This document shows, piece after piece, positions 53,471 to 64,000 of a stretch of DNA of 64,000 nucleotides (position 1 is its first letter; each line of letters begins with the position of its first letter). The notes beneath the pieces were generated by a model, which was not told the DNA's origin, made no database searches, and saw only the letters and a program-made list of their open reading frames with translations. The stretch is from Aspidapion aeneum (taxonomy: Eukaryota > Arthropoda > Insecta > Coleoptera > Brentidae): positions 133,878,095 to 133,942,094 of the forward strand of contig OY755039.1 of assembly GCA_963576565.1 (NCBI GenBank), read 5' to 3'. Both the position numbers and the translations under genes were made by a program.

Positions 53471-54870
53471 GTAAGTCATAATATTTGTTGATTTATTTTA
53501 ACCTAAAATTGAATGCTCTGGTGATTAAATTATTACTATATTTAATTCGGATAATTAAGCTAATAGTCAACATTTTGTTTTCCTGGAACAATATTTTATG
53601 AAGTTTCGTTTTTGTAAGTTATGGGATTCAGACACTTATCTTACTGAACTAGTGAAGAAAGTGACATATTTCACAAGAGTGTGAAAGTTTTTGTGCGGGG
53701 TACCAGCCGAGTGTAAGAATGTCACTTTCTAACGAGTTCCTTGTTATTTTTGTGATAGTCAACTTTTTTTATTTTCTTCTCTAGAGAGGAAAGTGACTTA
53801 ACTAATTCCGAGTGTCTGTGGGGGCATCTAGAATATAAGTAGCAAGCAATGAATCATGAGATTGAGGTGATTATTGGTTCTTGGCATGCGCGGATTTGAG
53901 GGAGGGGGGTAACGGGGTAATAACCCCCTCACCCCTAGAAAAAAAATATGCACTTTTTCCTAATAATTATAGGGAAAACAGTGTGGAAGATTTTGTTTTT
54001 CGAACAATTCCTGAGTTTTTCCGAACATTTCTCGAGTGTTTTTACATATCCCGAGTTTTTTCCAAAATTTTCAGAGCTTTTCTGAGCATTTTCCGAATAT
54101 TTCCCGAGTTCGACTTAGATTTAGACTTGACTTTTGATTAGACTTGGACTTAAATTCTTGACTTATACCCCCCTATAAAAAAAATATGCACTTTCTCGTA
54201 ATAAGTATAGGGAAAACAGGAGAATTACCCCCCCCCCCCTACAAAAATTGAGGGGGGAACGGGGTAATTACCCCCTCCTAGCAAACAATATGCACATTCT
54301 CCTAATAATTTTCCTGTAGATTGTAGTAATAAAATCCATATGGAGTCAAAGCTCATTTAATTTCTTGGTTAGTATTCGTGTTTTTTTAAAGATTTTTCCA
54401 TTAATCATAAATATTCTTAATACAAGTTCCAACTTAATTATGGGCATTTCTGTAAATCCAATATGGACAGGTAAGGATATGTTAAAGGGAGGATTAACAA
54501 AATAGTTTTTCAAAAATAATTATTTTTGAAAAACAATTTAAAAAAAATGTTTTCCAAATTCTTGGTTTAGTATAACGTACTATCAAAGGGGCTACAAATA
54601 TCTTAAACTATACGGCTTTGAAGGAAAGAGCTTAGTCAAGACTGTATTGCAGGTTATTTTCTTCTCTATATATAAGCATGAAGATAAAAATTAATTATTC
54701 CTGTTAAAAATTTATCTATTAGATTAGGTATACCATGTTTTACTATTTTTCTGGACATAGAGAGTACTTCCAAATGTTTAAATATGCGTAGAATTACAAT
54801 TAGCCAAAAATAGAAACACCTATGATAAAAGTACTAATTAAAAATTTCAAAAACAAAATAAAAAAATATA
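53471..54870 (+). other. dac: Intron downstream of exon B, with G/C-tract repeats
   Basis: Bases 53885-54310 hold three related blocks built on 'ggggtaat(t)accccct', 'aatatgcac' and '(c)ctaataattat' (near 53900, 54165 and 54240). Between the first two, 53998-54110, is a degenerate minisatellite of about 21 bp on ttttccgaacatttctcgag. The Phe-rich frame 53881-54141 is an artefact of this. The next exon was not found. Confidence 0.6.
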
Positions 54871-55238
54871 TCATAACAAAAACATTTCATGTAAGAAAAA
54901 GCCAAGTACCCGAAAATGGCATTCCGTAAAAAGAATTGAGATAAAAGTAAGCCAAGTTCTCCAATACAAATTTCAAAATGAAAGGTTCCTACTAGTTTGG
55001 AAATGTTTTTTTAAACCTTGCTATTACAGCCAAACTTCTTTATGTTCAATTTAGCACTGTACCTAAGAGTCATTTACAGCCGTAATTGCCAAGTTTAAAA
55101 AAACATTTTCAAACTAGTAAGAACCTTTCATTTTGAAATTTGTATTGGAGAACTTGGTTTACTTTTATCTCAATTCTTTTTACGGAATGCCATTTTCGCG
55201 TACTTGGCTTTCTTTTACATGAAATGTTTTTGTTATGA
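54871..55238. mobile_element. Foldback MITE, 368 bp with arms of about 160 bp
   Basis: The left arm (tcataacaaaaacatttcat, gcattccgtaaaaagaattg, tccaatacaaatttcaaaat) is inverse to the right arm (attttgaaatttgtattgga, caattctttttacggaatgc, atgaaatgtttttgttatga). The loop is about 35-40 bp. The arms differ at only a few positions. Confidence 0.93.
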
Positions 55239-55340
55239 TTTCACTTCTTTTTTGAAAGGAATTGGATAATAATTAATAAATTAGTAAAATATTCGGAATA
55301 TTGTTCAAAACTTTTGCAATGCCTTACTTAAAGTTTTGCG

Positions 55341-55958
55341 GTTTTTAAATCTTTTCCCATGGTTTTAACATAGTTCCTATCAACCTTCCAAAGCTCAGCT
55401 GTCTAGCGTTTCTGAAAGTGGACAATGTTACTTTTACATAACTTTACATGTATAGGGAAGGGAAGTAAAATTTTCTTGTTTTTAAATGTTTTCCTATAGT
55501 TTTATCATAGTTCCTATCAGTCTTCCAATGCTCAGCTCTCTAGCGTTTCTGGAAGTGGGTAATGTTACTTTTACATAACTTTTCATTTATAGGGGAGGAG
55601 AGTAAATGAAAATTTTGGGGCTTTAAAATTTTTCCCATGGTTTTATCATAGTTTCTATCAGCCTTCCAAAGCATAGCTTTCCAACTTTTCTGGAAGTGGG
55701 CAATGTTACTTTTATATAAATTTATATTTATAGGAGAGGGAAGTAAATTATAATTTTGGTGTTTTTTCCTATAGTTTTATCACAGTTCCTATCAGTGTGC
55801 CAAAGCTCAGCTCTCTAGCATTTATTTTACATAACTTTACATGTATAGAGGAGGGGAGTAAATTATAATTTTGAGGTTTTTTGATTTTTTCCAGGGGTTT
55901 GGTTATAATTTCTATCAGTCTGCCAAATTTCAGCTTTGTAGCATGTCTGGAAGTACAG
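55341..55958. repeat. Five tandem units of about 115-140 bp
   Basis: Unit starts are near 55341, 55478, 55619, 55758 and 55876. Each unit has cccatggttttaacatagtt (or a close variant), 'cctatcaaccttccaaagct', 'tctagcgtttctggaagtgg', 'tacttttacataactttaca' and 'aggggaagtaaa'. The fourth unit lacks the 'ctggaagtgggcaatgtta' part and the fifth is truncated. Minor frames across it are not genes. Confidence 0.93.
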
Positions 55959-57202
55959 TAGAATTTTAATGATCTATACATGAGTGAGTGGCAATTTGGA
56001 CGTTTTTTGAAATTTCGTAACTACTTTACTACATTATGGAATTCCATAAAACTTGGAGGGGTTGTTAACTCCATCAAGATCTACAACTGTGCAAAGTTTG
56101 ATATTTGTAGCTCATTCCGTAGTAGAGTTTTAGATAGCTCAAATATCGGCTGAAATGTTTCAAGAAAAGATGGTACGGCGCGCGAACTTGGCGAGGCACT
56201 GCCGTGCCCTCAGATTAGGCACCTTATGGAAGCAATAGGTATAATTTATCCGTGATATGATTGTTTTGTTTTTGACAGTAGATAGGCAATATAATATCGA
56301 TATCCTGAGGTGATGGCGTCCATTCTTTAGCTACTGTCTTTAGCCACGAAAGGCCCAAATTGCCTACAAATCATTAACTGTCATTCCGGATTATATTTTA
56401 AGACTCTGTATACGTAATAAATATCTCGGCAAATATTGGAAACAAACCGAAAGGTGCGTGAACAGTTTTTTACGTTGTTAAGATTTGTTTTTTTTTCAGT
56501 TGCGTGCCCTGTTATATTGATCACGCAATGTTGGGTCTTCTTTGCCTATATACTTACAATATTACACATACACATATATACAGGGTGTCATCGAAATAGG
56601 GTAAAATATTTTGGGCCAGGATAAAACTTCTCAAATTGGTAAAAAAGTTTCTGTTTTACATTGGTCGAAAAATGCATATTAAAGGAGTTAGGTGAGGTTA
56701 GGTTAGGTTAAGTTAGGGCTTGATCTTAAATTACAGAACGAACGAAAAATAGGCGAATACCTAGTCGTTTTTGCGTAATTTAAGGATGGGCGCTTGGGTT
56801 AGGTTGGAACTTAAGTTTTGAGGAGTACTATCTCTTCGCGACAACCTATTATATTTTAACGAATCAATAATTTTTTATTAGGGAATTATTGGAACAAAGC
56901 CATTCAGTAATAGTGCTAGGCAGTATTTTAACAGCTTTGCACTAGGCTTTACGTTTTCGGCTGACGGTTGGTTTCTCCATATTGGCATAACGAAGTCTAT
57001 TTTAAAAATAAGTAGTTTATTTATCTTTAATATGAAAGGCAGTGCTTAGTACTAGTACTAAGGCTAAGGCCCCCCAAGATATATTCCTGGGTGCGCCACT
57101 GATTTAATTTCTTTGGAGAAAATTGTGTTGTTTCGGATTACAAAACCTTGCTGACAAAATATTTATTTTTATACTGAAGTTAGTTTTAAGACATTAATGG
57201 AT
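55959..57202. other. No gene; small repeat fragments
   Basis: An orphan TIR-like word, atacagggtgtcatcgaaat, is at 56579. A short (ttagg)n-like run, gaggttaggttaggttaagt, is at 56695. A fragment of the hAT-type MITE is at 57066-57101 (inverse of cagtggcgcacccaggaata). 'cattcagtaatagtgctagg' at 56902 repeats words from 38480 and 38570. Confidence 0.55.
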
Positions 57203-57778
57203 CGTTCATACTCGTCTTTTGTCTAGTCTTTTGTCTTGGTTTAGTCATATGTCTTGTCATAAGAAAGTTAAAACCACTGTTTCTTATGGGAGTGTTCATA
57301 CAATGCTTTTGCTTTTGTTTTTGATTAGTCTTTGTCTTAAGAGTTGCCAACTTTCAATCCTTAGGACAACGACTAAGACGAGTGACAGACATCAGCTGAT
57401 GTTTGTTGTTTTGTTTTACAGGGCGTCCGAAGAGCGCAAGCGCGCGGTCGAAATTTTGAATTTACCGCCATTAATCATGTTTTTAACAGAAAATCTCAAC
57501 ATAACCTCAAAATTTTATTTGCTTTTTTTTCCTTTTCGCTTTTGTTCTTTCGTGTCTGTGTTTCGTGCACAGATTAGGTTAAATAAGATCATTTTGTGTA
57601 GAAAATAACTTTTGAAGAGGGCCTTTTTATTGAAATGGATTTTTTTTTTCAGTGATTTATGACTAAGACTAATCAAAAACAAAAGACGAGTATGAACAGC
57701 CGATTTTGTTTAAGACAGCTAAGACTAATCAAAGGACAAAGACTAATCAAAAACAAAAGACTAAGACGAGTATGAACA
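57203..57778. mobile_element. MITE with iterated actcgtctttt words
   Basis: Ends cgttcatactcgtcttttgt and the inverse (gactaagacgagtatgaac). Repeats of 'gactaatcaaaaacaaaaga' and its inverse, plus a second internal 'gagtatgaac' near 57690 and 'gttcatac' at 57293, give a multi-terminus appearance. A less repetitive 200-bp core lies between. The frame 57219-57608 crosses the left arm. Confidence 0.8.
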
Positions 57779-57859
57779 ATACTTAAATAAAAATTTAAAA
57801 TTCTAGAAACTTCAAGGTTTAATTTAATGTACCTATGTTACCTTCTTGTTACGGTAGTA

Positions 57860-58330
57860 GATATACTACTAGTACTTTTCGCCACCTCGTTCGAACCTGA
57901 CAACCATCTTCTGTCAGGTTTTTTGACTCTTTGATTGCCTGTTGCCATTCCAGTTTAGGACGCCCTCTTTTGCTGCGCCATATTGGTTGCCATTCTAGGA
58001 CCTGCTTTCGTAATATTTCGTCGTTCAGCGGTTGTACATGCCCGCACCATATCAGTTGTCTTTTAGTGATGTCATACGTTATGCTTCTCTCGATTCCCAT
58101 TCTTTCTTTTATGATCTCATTTCTTATATGATCTGTTCTAGATTTTCTCATTGATCTCCTTATTACATCCCCATTTCGACACTTTTCAATTTTGCTTTGT
58201 GTTTTTCTGTTAGGCGCCAAGTTTCTATTATATACAACAGCCTGCTTTTTACCATTGTATCATATATGTTAAATTTTAATTTTTTTTTATCTCTCTGCTC
58301 CATGAAGTACTGTTAAGACACCAATAATCT
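57860..58330 (-). pseudogene. EN-RT LINE C-terminal fragment (second family)
   Basis: Minus strand from 58260: VKSRLLYIIETWRLTEKHKA then a frameshift near 58170. It continues with SRTDHIRNEIIKERMGIERS, ITYDITKRQLIWCGHVQPLN, DEILRKQVLEWQPI and SKRGRPKLEWQQAIKESKNL followed by TEDGCQVRTRWRKV. The RxxxIRNExIxxxMGI, KRQLxWxGHVxRMxxxRLPKxVLEW, GRPxxxW and DRxxWR elements are the usual C-terminus of insect EN-RT retrotransposons. The sequence differs clearly from the family at 42040-44290, so it is a second lineage. The RT domain itself is absent. Confidence 0.88.
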
Positions 58331-58954
58331 TTTTTGCTTTTACCAGTTCTTTACAGTGTGTTCCTGTCTTTAAAAAGATATTCATGTTTGAGATTTAAAA
58401 TAAACCCGTTTCAGATGCGTACATTGGGTGATCTTGAAGGTTTTTTAGTAATTAAAAAACTGACGCCAACCAAATTTTTCAGTGGATCTAATAGAATGAA
58501 TCGTGCTTATGATTTTCCACAGTGCTCCTAAAATTGGAACAATTATTTTTATTTCTTTAGTGACTGTAAATTGAAACTTCGTGTTTAGGCCTTTAAACTA
58601 CCATATACACCATTTAAAAGGAAATTTTATGGCCTATATCGCAGTGTTTTTTCCTATAGAGCTTGGTTTAAAAAAAAAAAAAAACCTTGAACTTCAGACG
58701 CCTTTGGAATTTTAAATGTAACCAAACCTTAATAAGTTTTACACTACTTAAAAGAAATATTTATTGCCTATAAACAAATAAAAAAATGTATTTTTTAGGA
58801 TTCCAAAAAAATAACCTCATTGAGCGAACGCCCCTTGAGTGTTACCTTAAATTTAAAAAAAATTAAAAATAAAATTTTTTTAGTTACGAAAAAGTGTTCT
58901 CGGCAATGCGAAGCAAACTATTTGTTGGGCCTATTTAGTTCAGGCAAGATTCGG
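58331..58954. other. No gene seen
   Basis: AT-rich with A-runs. The frames 58334-58531 and 58820-59020 have no family motif, and the second extends into the foldback edge. Confidence 0.45.
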
Positions 58955-61090
58955 GAAAATCCACTTTCTAGAAGCATTTTATATTACTTCTTGGCAAATG
59001 GGCAATTCCCCCTATTTTGACCCCGCTGAATCCGAATATCCCTGTTGTCAACTCGAAATATTGACAGGGGCTGAGATACTTAAGATGGCGGCCAAAATGG
59101 CAGCGGAATTTTAAATTGCCGCTGGAAAGCCCAAATTGTCACAGGTGTACATTCAAAATATATATTTGTATAATTAAAAAATAATAACATATATTTTTTT
59201 TAAATGGCTGCAAAAACCTCAAAAAACCCCCCCAGACCCCCCAAAATCTGAAAGTTTGAGGTTTTTTAAAATTTTCTTAAAAACTAAGCTTCTAAGAGAA
59301 AAATGTATAATATACTTTATTGTAGACAATAAAATTCCCTTTTTAACATGGTATAAGTAATTAAAAAAAGTTGAAAAAATACCTATGTTTTATCCAAGAT
59401 TTATTTAATTTTTTTAAAATCTAATACATACAGAAAACCATGTATTACATTTTGGTATACTCAATAAAATTTCCTTTAAAATGACGTACAACATAATTAA
59501 ATCGCTTTTATAAATAAAACTTCAGGGGCATCCGTAAATTAAATTAATTTTGAAAAAACAGAAAATAAACCAGTTTTGTTACAGGTTTTATCTAATTTTC
59601 TCAAAAACTAAGCATAACATGAAAAAACTTGTTCCACACTTTTTTGTAGACAGGGAAATTCCCTTTTTAAAAATCAGAAACTCGGTGGGGTGTGACTTAT
59701 AGCAAACTCTCCAGCGACGTCCGTCAATGGGGTTGATTTCAACAAATCATTAAAAAAAACATGTTTTTCATACGTTTTATTCAATTTTCTTAAAAACCAA
59801 GCTCTTTATCAAAAAATGTGTTCTATACTTCGTCATAGCCAATAAAATTTCCTTTCAAACGATGTATAACAAAGTGGAAGTTATTTTATATTTACCGCTC
59901 CAGTGGTGTTCTTAATTTAAAGAAGTTATTTAAGATCAATCCAAACTAAGCAATTTTATGTCTTATTAGCTTTTTGGTGGATAATAAACAGCGGCGGATA
60001 AAAGGTCGAAAGTACAAAAGGTCGAAAGTACAAAAGGTCAAAAAAATAAGGTCGAAAGTACAAAAGGTCAAAAAAATAAGGTCGAAAGTACAAAAGATCG
60101 AAAATACAAAAGGTCGAAAGTACAAAAGATCAAAAAACAAAAGGTCGAAAGTTCAAAAGGTCGAAAGTATGAGTACCTAATTATGATTATGCCCCCCCCC
60201 CCAACCGTTGCATAAGATTCACCACTTTATTTTTAGTTCCATATGCTCAAAAAAATTACCAAAAACACCTGTGTCAAAGTTACTACTGTTACTTTCTGCA
60301 CAAAAATATTGCATAGGGGGGGCCATGGCCACTATGCCCCCTCCCCTTATAACCACCGGTGTTTTTTTGTTTTAAAGTACTTATTTAGATAAATCAAAAT
60401 ATCTAATCTAATCAATAAACAGTTTATTTTAATTTGGAAACATTTTATTTTAGTAGCTATAAATTACGAACCTTTTTGAAGTATTTATCACAACATTAAC
60501 CTCACTTTGTAATATATCATTTAAAAAGAAATTGTCTTATCCTCAATAAACAATAAAGGCACATTTTTTTCTGAAAATCTTAGTTAGAAAAGATATTTAA
60601 ATATGCAAGAGAAACTGATTATTTCAGTTATTTTTGAAAATAAGTTTATATTAGTACGCCCCTGAAGCCTTAAATATGGAAACATCCTGACAAAGTTTTT
60701 AAAAGAAAATGTTATGCTCTACAATAAAGTATACTACATATTTTTTCCTAAAAAGTGTAGTTTTTGAGAAAATTTTGAAAAACCTATAAAACCGCCACTG
60801 AAGAGCTACTTGCTTTTCCTAACCTTATTGACCAATACATCGTTGGAAAGGGAATTTTATTCTCCACAAAAAACTGTTCTTTGCAATTTTTGATAAAAAG
60901 GTTAGTTTTCGAGAAAATTGCATAAAACTGAAAAAACAAAAACAGGTTTTTGGGGGTTTGGGGGGGATTTTCGCCGTCCCTGTCGATTTTTCGAGTTTGC
61001 AACAGAGATATTCGGATTCAGCGGGGTCAAATTAGGGGGAAATGGTCTGTTGCCAAAAAGTAATATGATTTGCTTCTAGACCGAAAACGG
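58955..61090. mobile_element. 2.1-kb foldback element with tandem units and a minisatellite in its body
   Basis: The left edge (tctagaagcattttatatta, cttggcaa, ttgaccccgctgaatccgaa) is inverse to the right edge (ttcggattcagcggggtcaa, ttgccaaaaagtaatatgat, ttgcttctaga). Weaker inverse similarity continues inward (aaacccccccagaccccc with gggggtttggggggg; aataaaattccctttt with aaagggaattttatt). The left half holds four diverged units of about 120-190 bp (59266, 59400, 59590, 59770), each with 'ttttctcaaaaactaagc' and 'aaattccctttt' words. Confidence 0.8.
60000..60170. repeat. 15-bp minisatellite (aaaggtcgaaagtac)n
   Basis: About eleven copies of aaaggtcgaaagtac with variants aaaggtcaaaaaaata and aaagatcgaaaatac. 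It gives a Lys/Arg-rich frame on plus and a Phe-rich frame on minus, both artefacts. Confidence 0.95.
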
Positions 61091-61344
61091 AAAGCCTTTT
61101 AAAATAATATGTCCCATAATGGTACTACTATGTACTATATTGTCCCATAATGGTACTTATACCATATAGGTACTGGCCATTGGGAACTCGTCCTAGAAAG
61201 AGGAAAAGCAATTTAACAGGTTTATTGAAATGAAGAGGAGCAAATTCTTCTCTTCATCTCCTCCCGATTCTCGCTCCGCGTGCCATGCCGAGTCGAATGA
61301 ATTTCATAGCATTGTCTACTATTGTATGACTTCTTTTACCTTTT

Positions 61345-61500
61345 AATTCAGGGACCGCCAGGATTTGCTGAGATCAAATCAAACAACTTGTTCAATTTTA
61401 TGTGATGGTTCTATTCTTATCTAAACATCTGCTAAAATAAGTTTTCTTTTTCTAAGCAGGCTTCGCTATGTCTAGTAAACTTTTTTTCTACATGGTATAT
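61345..61500. repeat. Unclassified interspersed repeat, copy 2
   Basis: Counterpart of 6930-7100 in the same orientation: cagggaccgccaggatttgc, gttctattcttatctaaaca, gttttctttttctaagcagg and 'ctacatggtatatgca'. Confidence 0.6.
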
Positions 61501-62256
61501 GCATTTTGGTTGATCGAATTTCAAAAAAAAAACGTAACAAACAAAAAGTATGATTTGCTCACAGCGGTATAGCCACCGTTTTCGCGATACCGGTTTTTTC
61601 TCTCATCTATTTATAATATATGTACCATCAAGGCGGCTATGTTTAATACTAAAGCACGCGAATTGTCAATAACAATAATTAACTAATTGGTGGTGATTTG
61701 CATACTGCAATATATCTGTCCGGCCAATAAGATTTCGCAATAAATTTTAGCGGTTTGTGTATTAGCCAGATTTGCGTTTGCGTTATTGCGGATCTGAATT
61801 CAGCGATTTGAGAATGATGAATTGGAGAGCAATTAATTTATAAAATATGTTTTGATAAATACAACATGAAATACGACGACCACTATTTAATAAGACTTAT
61901 AAAAAAACAGTAACTTGCAATTGAAGGCTACTACAATATGGCTTTGGTTAGGTAAGGTTTCCACAAGGGGCTCAATCGCCGATTTTTGTACACCAAAAGG
62001 AAGTACCGTTTCCCAGTATTTTCTCAAATTTCAATGGTATTTCCTAGCATTTCCCAAGCACTTCCCGGTATTTCCTAGTATATTTCCCAGTACTTCCCAA
62101 GTATTTCCTGGTATTTCCCCTAACCTGTACACCATAAGAAAATACCGAGCCACCCCTCGGGTTTCCAGGGTAAAGATGATTCCGTGAGGTGAAGTAGAGC
62201 CATATACATGTTACATGAGTATATTTCCTTTCAATCATCTTGGAGCATGGCACATC
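61501..62256. other. No gene; degenerate 10-bp minisatellite at 62030-62122
   Basis: 'gtatttcc(t/c)a' and 'cacttccc' variants repeat about ten times at 62015-62122. The rest is AT-rich. The plus frame 61915-62187 and the minus frame 62044-62325 read through the minisatellite. Confidence 0.6.
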
Positions 62257-62451
62257 CAGTGGCGCACCCAGAATCATGTCTTGGGGGGTGGCCCGAGGCC
62301 TTTGGGGGGGGGCCCTAAGTCTCATGTCGTATTTTATGAAATTTTGTCTTTATATTCATGAAATATGTGGAAAATATCTAAAAAAATCTTGGGCTTGGAA
62401 GGGGCCCGGGCCCCGGGCCCCGGGCCCCGAGGACCCCCTGGGTGCGCCCAT
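62257..62451. mobile_element. GC-rich hAT-type MITE with an 8-bp target duplication
   Basis: The left end cagtggcgcacccag and the approximate inverse (ctgggtgcgcccat) are flanked by GGCACATC on both sides (62249-62256 and 62452-62459). The CAGTGG start and 8-bp duplication fit hAT. The interior has long G and C tracts (ggggcccgggccccgggccc). Fragments lie at 42495-42583 and 57066-57101. Confidence 0.87.
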
Positions 62452-62459
62452 GGCACATC

Positions 62460-64000
62460 AATTGGATGTAAAAAACGCATAAGTACCAATTGACAAAAAT
62501 TTCATTTATCATGTCGTTTGGAATGATATGTCAACCTGTATAAATATACAACGTTCAAATTAATGATAAATGAAACGTTTTGTCAAAATTCAAATTAGTT
62601 GGGAGGTTTATCATAAAAAATCATGACCCGTGGGATAGTTTAGAAATATTGTTTAGAACTGCCTTAAACCCATTGCTAATGGATCACTTTCGATAAATTA
62701 GTTTTAAAGAAAAACTGTGAATATGTTTTCTGTTTGCAGGAGAACATCAAATAATATAGTGAAAAAAATAGCTTCATATCTTAAAAACTAACAAAGATAT
62801 TAATTTTTTTTAAAATACAAGAATTAGTAAAAATTTTTTACCCGAAAAAAAAGTTGAAGAAGGAAGTTTAAGACTATCTCAAATCGATTGATTACGGATC
62901 ACTCAATTTTATGTCGCCGGGTGTTTACCCCAAATTTGAGCAAGAGCGCCCGTGTAACGTTAGAAATCCAAGATTGCGACTTCTTCCATGTTTTTTCACA
63001 AATTTTTGCTTTTAACTTTTGGCACACAAAGAAAAATTGTATGGGTTATGATTTGTTCGCAATAGAACCGCAATGTAATTGTCGTTCTATCAAGCGTTAT
63101 ATCTCAAAAACTAAAAAAGATATTATTTTTTAAAATATAAAAAAAAAACTGAAAATTCTAGATTGGGCACTAAAGTTTTAGACAACCATTTTGTGATGGA
63201 TCACTAGACGTTACGTAGCTGGGTATTTGAGTAAAAGGACCTGGTGACGTCATAAGTCCAAGATGGCGGCTTTTTTCAAAAACGGTAAATACGTTTTTTT
63301 GTTTACAATAGAGCATTAGTTAATGTAGTAAATAATTTAGCTTTATATGTTAGACTAACAAAGAGGACAAATTTTTTTTTGGCTAAAAAATGTTACTACT
63401 TTTGTATGATAAAAAAAAATTATCTTTTTTATTTTATAAAATATAAAGCTAATTTTTTTACTATGTTCATTGCTGTTCTCTTTCAAAGGAAAACCTTGTT
63501 TACAGTTTTTCCGTAAAACCAATTTTGCAAAAGTTATTAGCTAACACTAAGTGTGCTAATAGGCTAGCTAGAAAGATATTTATTTTATATTCATTTATTA
63601 AAAACTTACTTTGTCAATTTTCTTATGTGTATAAATAAATAATAATAGGACAAAAATCCATCTTAACGATTATTGAAATTAAAACTCGATTAATTAGTTG
63701 GGTTTTAAAAAACGCCTTTTATATGTATGTTTTTGAAGACCACGTATGAGGGCCGGTTTTAATGCATTAGGGACTTATAAATGCACATATGTATTTACCT
63801 ACATGTTTACTTTATGCACTTTTGTTATACCAGCAGCCTATGCGCTTTTTTCCTGTTTTTTTTTTACTGGTACTTATATCAGCCTTTCACCAATGCAATG
63901 GAGTTGTCAATAACATAATATAGGTAAAGTTTTTGCAAAGTCAGTTGAACAAAGGTTAAAGCCGACCATCGGCATATCCTTTAAAGAAAGTGACATGGGC
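62460..64000. other. No gene; two diverged copies of a 250-300 bp repeat
   Basis: Bases 62885-63000 and 63180-63285 share the order 'gatcact', 'tatgtcgccgggtgtttacc' / 'tacgtagctgggtatttgag', 'gtccaagatggcggc' / 'atccaagattgcgac' and a poly-T. The first block is inverse-related to 32399-32424. The rest is AT-rich; the frame 62888-63133 lies in the repeat. Confidence 0.5.

Noticed and set aside
56579..56620. Start of a foldback MITE (atacagggtgt...)
   Set aside because: No inverse partner was found downstream, so only an orphan end is noted.
59946..60180. Lys-rich plus frame and Phe-rich minus frame
   Set aside because: Both are translations of the 15-bp minisatellite.

Overview
The window looks like a piece of a large, AT-rich, repeat-laden insect nuclear genome. 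The base composition, spliced exons with consensus GT/AG sites and the mix of jockey-, RTE- and CR1-like LINEs with mariner, Tigger/pogo, piggyBac, Harbinger and hAT-like elements all fit an arthropod. A beetle is plausible but not shown. I see no bacterial operon, phage, plasmid, CRISPR array or rRNA.

Only one host gene is well supported. Two plus-strand coding exons at 39048-39255 and 53411-53470 have consensus splice sites and join in frame across a 14,155-bp intron. The joined product resembles my memory of the linker region of the insect nuclear factor Dachshund. Everything from 1 to 39047, and from 53471 to the end, is then probably intron of the same gene or flank, although further exons could be hidden.

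Region by region. 1-9.1 kb: decayed LINE fragments (jockey-like minus, RNase H-bearing LINE plus, RTE-like minus) and small inverted-repeat elements. 9.8-12.4 kb: two pogo/Tigger-type elements with TA duplications and transposase remnants. 13.3-21.9 kb: a terminal-hairpin repeat, a Harbinger element, CCTAA-like DNA, a piggyBac element and a piggyBac MITE with TTAA sites, and a pogo-type MITE. 24.7-28 kb: a (TTCGG)n array, an internally deleted mariner, two MITEs and a jockey fragment. 28-38.3 kb: long foldback elements, a tRNA-like fossil, and a 1.7-kb element with an 8-bp target duplication. 39-41.2 kb: exon A, a hairpin repeat and a second mariner. 42-53.4 kb (intron): RTE and CR1 remnants and many TIR elements, one holding a possible two-exon mini-gene. 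53.5-64 kb: exon B, foldbacks, tandem arrays, a LINE tail and a GC-rich hAT-type MITE with an 8-bp duplication.

The mobile elements look non-functional: each recognisable protein is truncated, frameshifted or missing catalytic parts. The most distinctive architecture is the density of long foldback elements and a repeat family with a hairpin at each end, one copy of which sits inside an arm of a foldback. Element names rest on motifs, TIRs and target duplications read by eye; no database search was run.
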